A DNA stretch of 64,000 nucleotides from Zygotorulaspora mrakii. Its lineage: Eukaryota > Ascomycota > Saccharomycetes > Saccharomycetales > Saccharomycetaceae. The notes below the pieces were generated by a model, which worked only from the letters and a program-made list of their open reading frames with translations, did not search any database and was not told the DNA's origin. The stretch is from NCBI RefSeq assembly GCF_013402915.1, contig NC_050725.1:620001-684000 (forward strand), given 5' to 3'. A program made the translations under genes and the position numbers. This document shows, one piece after another, positions 48,224-57,835 of the stretch. Position 1 is the stretch's first letter. Each line of letters starts with the position of its first letter.

Positions 48224-49780
48224 ATGTTTAGACAGAGTAAAAAGAGAGTGGCAGCTCGGAAGAACTTCGGCTCCCTTAATAATGATAGTGTTGATGGCAC
48301 CAGTCAGTTTATTCTGGGGTCTTCGACAACTGAGCAGGAGAGAAAACTATATGAGAGCCTATACGCATCAAAACTTTCATTCTACGATTTGCCTCCAAGT
48401 GGAGAAATAACTTTAGATCAGTTCGAAACATGGGCAATTGATCGACTAAAGATACTGCTAGAGATAGAGTCCGGCATATCAAGAAACAAGAACGTGAAAG
48501 AGATCGAGAAGATTATCAAACCGCAATTTGATAAACTACTGCCGTTCAATAATGATAATTTTGAAGACAAAAAAAAAGACTACTACTCGCATTTCATTCT
48601 AAGATTATGTTTCTGTAGGTCAAAAGAACTGAGGGAAAAGTTTGTTAGAGCTGAAACTTTGTTATTTAAGATACGATTCGGTATACTGACCTCATACGAC
48701 CAAATAAAATTTGTTCAATCTTTAAACCTGCCCATGCTACAATTTATTACTGAAGAAGAGAAGAATGAAATCTCAAAACAATTATACCAAACAGTGTCGT
48801 CACAGTTACAGTTCCAGCTAAATTTGACAGACGAAAACACGAGGATGCAATTTTTCAAGCAAGAAAGATTTATCAAGCTTCCTTTCGAAAACGTTATAGA
48901 ATTAGTTGGTAATAGGCAGGTTTTCTTAAAAAATGGTCTTGCCTATCTGCCACAGTTTCAACAATTGAACTTGATTGCAAATCAATTTTCAAATAAATTA
49001 TCAGATGAATTATTAAGGACATACAAATATCTGCCTCATTTGAATGAGGATGACAGATTATTGCCAATACTGCATCATTTGTCTTCTGGTTACACAATTT
49101 CAGATTTTCAACAGCAACCAGATGCGAATGCAAATGGAAATGGAGAAATTAATGCAAATTCTGTATACACTGAGGAAATTCTTTCCAATTTCCCCTTGTG
49201 CACTAAAAATCTCTTCAATGCTCTGAAAGAAAATCATCATTTGAGGTATACAGGTCGTCAACAACTGAGTTTATTTCTTAAGGGTATTGGTTTAAGCGCT
49301 GATGAAGCTTTACAGTTTTGGCAAGACGCTTTTACAAGAGATGGTCATATTTCTGTTGAAAAGTATGACAAAGAATACAAATACAATTTTAGGCATAATT
49401 ATGGGCTACAAGGTAGTAGAATTAATTATAAGCCTTGGGACTGTCGAACAATTTTGTCTAAACCAAGACCCGCCCGAGGCGAATACCACGGTTGTCCTTA
49501 TAGAGATTGGAATGCTGATAAATTGGCTTCTGAGCTTCAATCAATGAATTTGTCATCCGGTCAAATTACTAGCGTACTGGATTCTTGTGAAAAGAGTGAA
49601 TTTACGGTTGCGTGTACAAAAACTTTTGAGTTCACACACAAGGATCAGGATACATTCAATGGTGAAGTTACTGACCAGAGCCATATTGCCCACCCCAATT
49701 TGTACTTTGAAAAATCTAGACAATTACAGAAAAAAAAAGAAAACGCTGCACAACAGAATCAACAGATAGCTATAAAATGA
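48224..49780 (+). CDS. PRI2: DNA primase large subunit
   Basis: Pri2 is the iron-sulfur subunit of the DNA polymerase alpha-primase complex that makes RNA primers. The 518-residue product (528 in S. cerevisiae) has the N-terminal start M-F-R-Q-S-K-K-R. The four cluster-binding cysteines are at residues 326, 407, 424 and 464. They are exactly ten lower than the S. cerevisiae ligands 336, 417, 434 and 474, so the spacing is identical. Also seen are K-F-V-R-A-E-T-L-L-F-K-I-R and H-P-N-L-Y-F. An upstream MCB box fits G1/S expression. Position corresponds to YKL045W. Confidence 0.97.
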   Translation: MFRQSKKRVAARKNFGSLNNDSVDGTSQFILGSSTTEQERKLYESLYASKLSFYDLPPSGEITLDQFETWAIDRLKILLEIESGISRNKNVKEIEKIIKPQFDKLLPFNNDNFEDKKKDYYSHFILRLCFCRSKELREKFVRAETLLFKIRFGILTSYDQIKFVQSLNLPMLQFITEEEKNEISKQLYQTVSSQLQFQLNLTDENTRMQFFKQERFIKLPFENVIELVGNRQVFLKNGLAYLPQFQQLNLIANQFSNKLSDELLRTYKYLPHLNEDDRLLPILHHLSSGYTISDFQQQPDANANGNGEINANSVYTEEILSNFPLCTKNLFNALKENHHLRYTGRQQLSLFLKGIGLSADEALQFWQDAFTRDGHISVEKYDKEYKYNFRHNYGLQGSRINYKPWDCRTILSKPRPARGEYHGCPYRDWNADKLASELQSMNLSSGQITSVLDSCEKSEFTVACTKTFEFTHKDQDTFNGEVTDQSHIAHPNLYFEKSRQLQKKKENAAQQNQQIAIK

Positions 49781-49858
49781 ATAAGTTCCATTTTTTATAC
49801 ATGCAATGTTGAAATTAGTTGACGCCTCGAGTTTTCTCACTTTCTTGTCAGCGACTGC

Positions 49859-52369
49859 TTAAATAAAACTCTGATCGAACCATTGTAAGTAGGAAAATAA
49901 ACTTTCGTCAATCACCATATTTGAGCCATCATCGGAAGCCTCTGTAGTTGTTTTCCCCTGTGAAAATCCTGGATTAATCAAATTCGAAATTTTTGGATGA
50001 GTGGGCGAGACTTGATTATTTATCTGCGGTTGCTGAACCTGCCGCTGATGCGCCTGCACAGGCACAACATCATCGGTAGCTGGCAGATCAAATGGTAGTC
50101 GGACATTTTGTCCTGTAACTAATGGCTGTATATCTAAGTTATTTTCAACATTTTCTGATTTTTCTAAGGTGTCATTAGCATCATTATCTTCATCATCGAC
50201 ACCATCGACACCATCGACACTATCGTCACCAACACCATCATCATCATCGACGCCATCATCATCGTCATCAACTTCTTTTTCACCTACTTTTCCGAATTGA
50301 GAGAATCTGTTATCATTAGGGCTGCTATCACCAGGATCTGTTCCCACAAGCATCTCTAGTTGTGCTGCTGAACTTATTAACCTCATACAACACATATGAT
50401 TTAACATTCTTAAACACCATAAACATTCAGGTAACATTTGAGGAGGATTTTTAGGTTTTAATGTAGTCAATTCATTCAAAATATGCATACATTTAAATAG
50501 AAAGTTTCTTGATAAATCTGTCTGTATACCTGAATGAATTAACGTGATGCAAATTACACTTACAGTAAATAATTGAGATAGATTTAGCCACCAAGGAATA
50601 AGAATCAATTTCTTCTTGGAGATTTGACTCATAATATCTATCGATAATTCACAGTGATTTATTAACGCAGTAGAATCCATAGGAAAAAAAATTTCCGAAG
50701 ATGTAGATGGTTGATTGATAAGGAGGAACAATCTTCTAGTTTCAAATGTAAGTCTTACATCAAGATATGAAATGAAAGGCTGAATTTGACATAGTTTCTC
50801 CCAATTCTGACTTATCTTCGTTTTCACGAAAAAGCGTTCATACCAATCATTTAATCTATCTCTTATATCCAGTGACTCATCCAAAGTCAACTCTTCACCA
50901 TTCCGCTTTTGGCAATCCATCATAATTAAAGATAAATGAAATAACTGTACGGTTTCTGAATGAAACCAATCATCTTCAAATTCATCCTCTTTATTATCCA
51001 AAGGTTCATCACTATGATTATCAGGATCACGATCATCATTTGTATTATCCTCTGTATTTATATCATCCGATTTAGTTGGTTTCCCTTGCCAAAACCCTGG
51101 TCTTGCCATGCTTGTGACTGGTAAATCCAAACTATAAAATCTACCCATTTGGAAAGTGATCAGCTTATCCATAATAAAGCAAGCCCAGAAACAATGCCAG
51201 GCACGATTTTCATCATATTTTGCATGCTTCTCCGGAAATCTATTCAAATACAATGACATACCATTGCACATACTGGTTGCTTGATTCAACGCATTCCAAC
51301 AGGATGTTTGCCTATAGCAAGTACGAAAATAAAAACAGATCAAAAGCCAGGATTGAATGAGCTCAAACGACTCCCATTCGAAGGTTAGTTTAGTTATAAT
51401 CGAGTAGGCATACTCAAATAGTAATTCTTCCCTTGAGTATTCGTTCAAGACATGAATCTCTTCCATCTTGAATGCGTAATTCTTTCCCATTTGAGTGCCC
51501 TTGATGTGTCCTTCATGGAATCTTAAACTTATAGCAAGGATAAGATAAAGCATCGACAAAAACAACTTCGCTGTTGAATGTTGTTGTCTGTTTTGATTAA
51601 GAAATCCGTTCCTAAACTGTTGCCAAAACATTGGCTCGTGTATTATACTTAGGGTTGGATTTATCTCGCTGAAGAAGTAATTCAGGAGTTTATCGACAAT
51701 TGATAGGTGTGTCGGATTATCAAAATCGAACAGCAAGGTTGGAACTGTCGGAGAAAAAACCCGCGATCTGCTATTCACTTCATCGTGTCTCAGGTAGTGT
51801 CCGCCGGATAAGTTCCAGCCATAATTCTGAATCCTTGGTTGCTTTAGATTATATTTCAGTATCGTTTGCTGCGGCAATTCGGAGAGCAAAGAGCCCCCCA
51901 GGTAATACGGCAGTACATTCTGGTATCTCCTGTGGAACCTGTACTTGTCGGACGAGAAACTTTGCCAAGGGGACTGATTAAGCGCTGGAGGTTGTGTATG
52001 CTGCGCGCTGCGTTGCGCTCCCCTTCTTGACTCGCCCATCTTGGCCTGCGCCTGTGCCTTCAGCCCAGTGCTGCCCGGTCTCTCGAGTTGCGAGCCCAGT
52101 TGCAGCAACAGGCTTGCCATGTGGCCCTCGATGTCGTTACCACCGCTCGAAGATCGTGTTTGCGAGGATGCCGATTCCCTCGCCTCGGGCACGCTGCCCG
52201 ACCGACTCTTCTTGTACTTAGACCTCTTGTTGAAGCCGTTGTAGTCATAGTGGCACTCTTGCATGTGCTTGACACAATTGGAACACGGAAATTGGCCGTC
52301 GCATTTCACTTTTCTCCTCTTGCAAATAATGCACGCCTTCCTTACACGCAATCTGCCGTTGCTATTCAT
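49859..52369 (-). CDS. STB4: Zn(II)2Cys6 transcription factor, likely Stb4
   Basis: The 836-residue product has an N-terminal binuclear zinc cluster with cysteines at 13, 16, 23, 29, 32 and 39 (A-C-I-I-C-K-R-R-K-V-K-C-D), followed by a basic linker. A fungal transcription-factor middle-homology domain covers roughly residues 210-650. Its place next to FMS1 and the length suggest Stb4 (YMR019W, about 949 aa), a Sin3-binding protein implicated in transporter gene control. A long Asp/Val/Gly tract encoded at 50180-50271 lies near the C-terminus. The first 130 codons are conspicuously GC-rich. The ATG is at 52369; the preceding in-frame codon is GTG. Confidence 0.82.
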   Translation of the reverse strand: MNSNGRLRVRKACIICKRRKVKCDGQFPCSNCVKHMQECHYDYNGFNKRSKYKKSRSGSVPEARESASSQTRSSSGGNDIEGHMASLLLQLGSQLERPGSTGLKAQAQAKMGESRRGAQRSAQHTQPPALNQSPWQSFSSDKYRFHRRYQNVLPYYLGGSLLSELPQQTILKYNLKQPRIQNYGWNLSGGHYLRHDEVNSRSRVFSPTVPTLLFDFDNPTHLSIVDKLLNYFFSEINPTLSIIHEPMFWQQFRNGFLNQNRQQHSTAKLFLSMLYLILAISLRFHEGHIKGTQMGKNYAFKMEEIHVLNEYSREELLFEYAYSIITKLTFEWESFELIQSWLLICFYFRTCYRQTSCWNALNQATSMCNGMSLYLNRFPEKHAKYDENRAWHCFWACFIMDKLITFQMGRFYSLDLPVTSMARPGFWQGKPTKSDDINTEDNTNDDRDPDNHSDEPLDNKEDEFEDDWFHSETVQLFHLSLIMMDCQKRNGEELTLDESLDIRDRLNDWYERFFVKTKISQNWEKLCQIQPFISYLDVRLTFETRRLFLLINQPSTSSEIFFPMDSTALINHCELSIDIMSQISKKKLILIPWWLNLSQLFTVSVICITLIHSGIQTDLSRNFLFKCMHILNELTTLKPKNPPQMLPECLWCLRMLNHMCCMRLISSAAQLEMLVGTDPGDSSPNDNRFSQFGKVGEKEVDDDDDGVDDDDGVGDDSVDGVDGVDDEDNDANDTLEKSENVENNLDIQPLVTGQNVRLPFDLPATDDVVPVQAHQRQVQQPQINNQVSPTHPKISNLINPGFSQGKTTTEASDDGSNMVIDESLFSYLQWFDQSFI
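50180..50271. repeat. Trinucleotide-type repeat coding for an Asp-rich tract in STB4
   Basis: An imperfect minisatellite of GAT/GTC-type codons. It contains three perfect copies of the 9-base unit CATCGACAC at 50194-50220 (V-D-G repeats in the protein) and runs of CAT/ATC. It encodes an acidic D-D-D-D-G-V type tract likely to vary in length between strains. Confidence 0.75.
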
Positions 52370-54001
52370 CACAGAACTCCGCCGAGAGAAAACACAACCT
52401 GCCTACAGCCGACTGACACACTACTGAACCCACTTCTCCAGGTCTTTCCCACCTAACGGGCCTCCTGTTGCGGGTATCAATGCTTCCCAAGTAATCCCAT
52501 CCATTCTGTTCTGTACAGGCCAATCGACACAGAGCGCGTCACTTTTCACGGCCCGCTGCTGCTCGACCAGGTTGAAAAAAAAGAGCTGCACCTACCGAAC
52601 GCCCAGTCCACAGCTATACCGAACCAGCTGGCGCAGCTCCACGCCGACATCGCCATCCCCGTCGCACTCCCCGTCGCACTCCCCCTGTCATACATGACTG
52701 CCCTCCTCGCAGCTTCCCGCTACCCCGCCACAAAATCCATCGAACTGTTACCAGATCCGCCTGCACGCTGAAAAGGCAACGTCGAAACGATAATAAAAAC
52801 CTTATTAAAACTGTTCGTCTATTGGCTGCAAAAACGAGAACCAAAAAGAAAAAACCAGAGAAAAAAAACATCTAACGTGGCGTTCACGCTATGCAGTCAA
52901 TGTACTCATAATCACTCGATGCGTTGTGCGTCCCACATGCTGCGCATCTGCATCAATACCTCAGTGCTGCAAACACTTGATTCTTCCTCGCTTTTCGTGA
53001 CGAATCTTCCCACATTGTTGCCGATACTGCTTTTCCTCTCGAGTCGCTGCAAGCGTCGTTGCGCGTCGTTGCGCGCTTCTTTTTCCTGGCTTGGGTAAAA
53101 AGAGTTCCAGTGCAGTGCGTCTCTCGTTCTTGCATCTTGATCTCACCAACATATAGGTTCTTGCCAGCCTCACCTTATCAGGAACTTTCTTCAACCCTTT
53201 CTTTTTCTTGCGTATAGACGTATTGGAGAGTACAACCACATCGCAGTGACCGTTGAGACCGTTGCAAGCGTTGAAACCTTTGTGTAGACATTCTCGATTT
53301 TTCGTTCTTTTCTTCGCTTCGATGTAATTTATTTTTTTCTCCTTCGTCTCTCCTCAATTTACGTGGCATTCATTCCACATTATGATCAGTAGGGAAAGTA
53401 TATTTCTATTCTTCTTTTTTTCTTCCCGTTTTCTTTTATATTTCTCGGTTTGTACTGGTTTCCAGTGGGTTTTTGACGTCTTCTCTACTTGTTTAAAGTT
53501 CGATAAACGCAACAGGTACGCATTCGACCCATTGCTCTTCTTACGGTAGGCTATAGGTTTCCTGACAGTGGCAGTGGCAGTGCGTCTGGTCTCCTTCTCT
53601 TAGACAGATTTTTGGTTCGAAAGAGAGAGGCGAGGAGGAAAAGAAAAAAAGAAAAAAATAAAGAAAGTAAGCGAGAGTACTTGAGCTATTGAATGAGGCA
53701 ACAGTTATTGAATCTGTGTTTTTCCTCTATCAACGGCAAGAAGTATCACCAAGACAATCAAGGGCAATTCAGGAGAACCAAGGACGGTCATCAGCAGGAA
53801 GCTTTAATAACGGCAGTGAGAGTAGTTTGTGTTAGTTTTTAGAGTTTTGCAGGATCTGTTTTGCAGTAAATTTTTCAGTGATAAACGGTACAGCAGAGGA
53901 GAGTGCGGAAAAGTACAACGCATCCTAGACAAGACAACGGGACCGGCAACATTTTTTGGTAGTTGTCAGACCTCTTCGTATTATTGCAGAGGTAGTGTGT
54001 G
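52370..54001. other. STB4/SOK2 divergent interval (1.6 kb)
   Basis: A long gene-free region between two divergent transcription-factor genes. The first half is GC-rich for this genome; the second half has polypyrimidine and AGAA-rich tracts close to the SOK2/PHD1 start, suggesting a long 5' leader. Short frames here have no recognisable product. Large promoters are usual for PHD1/SOK2-type regulators. Confidence 0.55.
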
Positions 54002-54601
54002 ATGATTAACGAGATTGAGCGCGAAGCTCAATCTGGTGCCGGCACCAGTGCCGGCACCAGTGCGGGCGCCGGCGTAAACGCCGGTGCTGGAGAGTCAGGA
54101 AGCCATCATTATTCGAACACTGCAACGCATCAGCCTCAGCAGCAGCTACCCGCGAACTATATGGCGAGTCAGAACGCAAGTCAAAGTCAAAAATGGCAGT
54201 ATCCCTCATATTATCCCCAGCAGCAGCAACCTTTTGCGGACTCGAATCCTAGTCTTCGAGAATCGTCCCAGGCGATGAATTATTACTACCCCCAACATCA
54301 GGTCCAGTTCCCCGGCAGTGGATACCAAACAATCCCTTCAGCGGTGACAGCAGTACCCTCGGGCACGCCAAACGCGACATCCCCATATTATTATTATAAC
54401 ACTGGCGTTGTTCCGCAGCCGTCAAATTCTTCGACGCCATCGCAGCAGCCGATCGTCGTTTCTAACAATACTTCGCCACCTCCCGTACATGTGTCTTCTT
54501 CTTCATCTGCTGCTAACTTGGGATATCCCAAGCCCAAAATTTACCAATACCCTGGATTTCAGCAGCAGCAACAACAACAGCAACAACAACAACAACAACA
54601 A

Positions 54602-54646
<45 letters not shown>

Positions 54647-56371
54647 TCGCAGAGTCAGTCACCAAACCAAACACAACAATCTCAGACATCACCCCTGTTG
54701 CAACCGAAACCCCAAGGGCAAACATCCGGTCAAGTAAATCAGCCACAACCCATACAAAGTCCAAATTTAAGTTCGACTCAGTATCCTCTTCGACAGTTTA
54801 GCCAAACTCCGGTTGGTTATCAGACGACTTCAAGAAATGCCACACCCATTAGTTACATGATGCCATCGCAACCTACTTTATCTACGTATGATACAGTTGC
54901 ATCAAATCAGTCTGAAATTTCACCCTCAAATACTGCCAATACAATCTCGATAACGCAAAGATCTAATAATTTTGGTGAAAAGACTAAAAAATCAACTAAA
55001 AAGGCCGCAGCTGATCAGCTCACAAATGATCCACAAGTTCATTCATACGATGTTAAATCATCGAGTGGTAACTCAATGATATCCTTTGATCTGAATGGTC
55101 AAATGACAAGACCAAGAGTTACCACAACTATGTGGGAAGATGAAAATACCCTGTGTTATCAAGTTGAAGCTAACGGAGTTTCTGTTGTACGGAGAGCCGA
55201 TAATGATATGATCAACGGCACTAAGTTGTTGAACGTTGCAAAAATTACTAGAGGGCGAAGGGATGGTATCTTAAAAGCAGAAAGAACTAGGCATGTGGTT
55301 AAGATCGGTTCAATGCATCTAAAAGGTGTTTGGATACCATTCGAACGAGCCCATGCTATGGCTCAAAGAGAAAAAATTGTTGACTTCTTATATCCGCTGT
55401 TTGTAAAAAATATTCAAAATGTAGTGAGGCAAACAACGTCTTTACCATCCAATGACGTTGAGAATCAGCAAACTGGTGCAACATATCTCGATGGTGATAT
55501 ATCTTCACGCAGCGAGGAACAACTACAACAAGCAAGGCAAATGCAACAGTTGCAACAGTTGCAACAGCCACAACCTGCACTTCAACCACAACCGCAATTA
55601 AAATTACAAATGCAACAGCAACAGCAACAGCAACAGCAACAACAGCAACAACAACAACAACAGCAACAACAGCAGCAACAACAGCAACAACAGCAGCAAC
55701 AGCAACAACAACCTTTATCTTATGATCAAATATCTCCCTGGTACGGCGCTATGTCTGCCAGACAAATTCCATCAACTGCCTTACCCCAATCTTATGGGAC
55801 TTCGTTGTCATATGGTCAATATCAAAATATACCGAATCGTAACCAACCAAATATAGTCACTTCAAGTGTTTCTCCATCTCAAACATCACCAATTCCTGTC
55901 CAATTTGCGCCAACATATCGTCAGCACCCTGCTCCGTCTGTTAGCTATCAGCCAGATCAAACTCTAACATCACCTGCATTGAATGAGAAAGATTCTAATC
56001 CAGCATTAAATATTGGAACCATATCGTCCGATTCAATAGGTGTAATGAACCCCGTGCTGCACAATTATTCTTCAGGGAACAGATCGGATAACGGCATACG
56101 CCCTATTGAAGAAGCGAATGCCAAGAACAACACACCAGGAAAACTTCTCACTGGTATTGCTCCTCCTCAACCTATTGGTTCTCAATCTCAAAGTGATGGT
56201 AAATATCAATCCGCCACAGATAATAACAGTCCCAATAGCAATGAAATGAAACAACCGTCAAATCCCGCTTCAAACGAAACGTCAGGTGAAGCAAGCACCT
56301 TCACTTCTATAGGAAGTCCATCTTGTGATACTCAATCCCATGACACTATTCTAAAGAATGCTACACAATGA
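54002..56371 (+). CDS. SOK2: APSES transcription factor, unduplicated SOK2/PHD1
   Basis: The 789-residue product has a KilA-N/APSES DNA-binding domain at about 359-476. It includes [31 protein letters not shown] and [11 protein letters not shown]. This class controls pseudohyphal growth and cell differentiation downstream of cAMP/PKA. Length and the long Gln/Ser/Pro-rich flanks resemble Sok2 (785 aa) more than Phd1 (366 aa). The locus is followed by SPC42, as PHD1 (YKL043W) is, and lies near STB4 and ERG5, as SOK2 (YMR016C) does, so it is the single ancestor of both. Two glutamine tracts of 29 and 33 residues are present. The first ATG is 54002, right after an in-frame GTG. Confidence 0.94.
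54038..54061. repeat. Direct repeat of GCCGGCACCAGT near the SOK2 start
   Basis: Two perfect tandem copies of the 12-base unit GCCGGCACCAGT, encoding A-G-T-S twice, with a degenerate Ala/Gly-rich continuation to about 54090. It is very GC-rich against its surroundings. Confidence 0.8.
54560..54646 (+). repeat. CAG/CAA tract, 29 glutamines
   Basis: An uninterrupted run of 29 glutamine codons mixing CAG and CAA within SOK2/PHD1, N-terminal to the APSES domain. It is followed by a Ser/Gln alternating stretch. Confidence 0.97.
55613..55711 (+). repeat. CAG/CAA tract, 33 glutamines
   Basis: An uninterrupted run of 33 glutamine codons after the APSES domain, preceded by degenerate L-Q-Q and P-Q repeats from about 55530. 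Mixed codons reduce slippage, but the length makes strain-to-strain polymorphism likely. Confidence 0.97.
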
Positions 56372-56609
56372 ACTGCAGGAAACTAACCATATTTTGGTCC
56401 TCATAAAACTATAGACAATTGATAGAAAAACAAAATTTTTTGTACAGACTAAGCAGGAAATACGACTATGTGATATGCATCTTCGCACATATGATAGGCG
56501 CATTATATTACTTCTCTATTTCTTGTCCGTATATATGTGCAAAATTGATCTTTATACTAATTTTTTTAAAGTAGCAACTAGAGTAAGTACACGCGCTTTA
56601 GATACAAAA

Positions 56610-56615
56610 ACGCGT
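56610..56615. promoter_or_regulatory. MCB box (ACGCGT) upstream of SPC42
   Basis: ACGCGT about 120 bases before the SPC42 ATG, with a partial copy (ACGCGC) at about 56591. SPC42 transcription in S. cerevisiae peaks in G1 and its promoter carries MCB-type sites, so the element is probably functional. Confidence 0.6.
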
Positions 56616-56734
56616 AGGTTTGTGATGGGTTACAAAAAATACCATCTTTGCAGATGAGAACAATATATCCATTCTAATTAGCTGATTCTTCAGACAATTG
56701 AAATTCTACTTTGCATAAACAATAACTTTCCAGG

Positions 56735-57835
56735 ATGAACATTTCCCCTACCCCAAGACGGTATACTTCTAGAGCGACAAATGGTGTTGGCCGTAACTCA
56801 AATGGGCTTTCAAGCGACAATAATGACGATCAAGCATATATCTATTCTGACGCCCTGCATGGAAGTTATAATGGCGAAAGAATAATACCTGAGGAGTATA
56901 AACTCAATTCTCAAATGATCAATCGGCTTATCAAGCAGAATAAGGAACTAATATCGAAATTGGACAGCAAACAGGAAGAAATTGATAGACTTAATGTGCT
57001 AGTGGGATCATTGAGAGGAAAGCTAATCAAATACACTGAAATGAATAAGAAACTTCAAAATGGAATGGGGATCTCGTCAAGCCGATCATCCAGTGAAGGC
57101 GTATCGGAAAATGAAAAGGATTATATTCAGGTCCCCAAAAGAAGAAATAATAACGATCCAATCAATAAAGAAAATATGATCACGCCAAATGACGATAGAA
57201 TTACTGCACTGAGTGCAAAATTGGATAAGTTGACAAGCCTTGTGTTAGAAAACGGCTCATTATCCCCACCGCCACACATTTCTTCAGCTTCACAGAGAGC
57301 GCCTTCGGCACCTAGTTCAGCAAACCTCTACGATAGATTCGATACTTCTGAAAAACCAAAGAGAAGGACTATTTCCCTCTCAAGCCCCTCTGAAGAAGAT
57401 ATTATGTGTCATGAAAGTATCGAACTCAAACAGATGGAAGACCAAATAGACTCACTGAAGCGTAAGCTTCTTATCAAGAGAGAGAACGAGCTGAGAAAAA
57501 TTTCACTGAACCAGGAGTTACTAGAGTTGATGGATAAATTAAGCATGCAATCACCAACAGAAATAAATACAAGCATCAACACCAACAATGCCTCTGGTTT
57601 GAGGGGTTCGCATTCACACTTACATTCACAAGCAAATTCATCTTCTAATCCATCGAGCGGCATGGATGCCCAACATTGTGCAGAGTGCCATAATACTGCA
57701 GTCAATCAACAATCGAGACCTGCTAATATGGGGCTTAAAACTGATATACCCATAGTGAATCCGTTAGAAACACCAACCCCACTACAGCGCAAAACTCAGC
57801 AAGTTCAGCAGGACTCGATCAATCGGATATGGTGA
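56735..57835 (+). CDS. SPC42: Spindle pole body central plaque protein Spc42
   Basis: Spc42 forms the crystalline core of the yeast spindle pole body and is assembled during its duplication. The 366-residue product (363 in S. cerevisiae) starts with S-P-T-P-R-R-Y. E-E-Y-K-L-N-S and a parallel coiled coil at about 55-110 (K-Q-N-K-E-L-I-S-K-L) follow. After a serine-rich middle come S-P-S-E-E-D-I-M-C-H-E-S and a second heptad region (about 225-270), then C-A-E-C-H near the end and the final T-P-x-x-x-R type tail. It sits directly after the APSES gene, the PHD1-SPC42 arrangement of chromosome XI. Confidence 0.93.
   Translation: MNISPTPRRYTSRATNGVGRNSNGLSSDNNDDQAYIYSDALHGSYNGERIIPEEYKLNSQMINRLIKQNKELISKLDSKQEEIDRLNVLVGSLRGKLIKYTEMNKKLQNGMGISSSRSSSEGVSENEKDYIQVPKRRNNNDPINKENMITPNDDRITALSAKLDKLTSLVLENGSLSPPPHISSASQRAPSAPSSANLYDRFDTSEKPKRRTISLSSPSEEDIMCHESIELKQMEDQIDSLKRKLLIKRENELRKISLNQELLELMDKLSMQSPTEINTSINTNNASGLRGSHSHLHSQANSSSNPSSGMDAQHCAECHNTAVNQQSRPANMGLKTDIPIVNPLETPTPLQRKTQQVQQDSINRIW

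Noticed and set aside
54513..54764. Minus-strand frame rich in valine and alanine
   Set aside because: It is the reverse reading of the polyglutamine tract.
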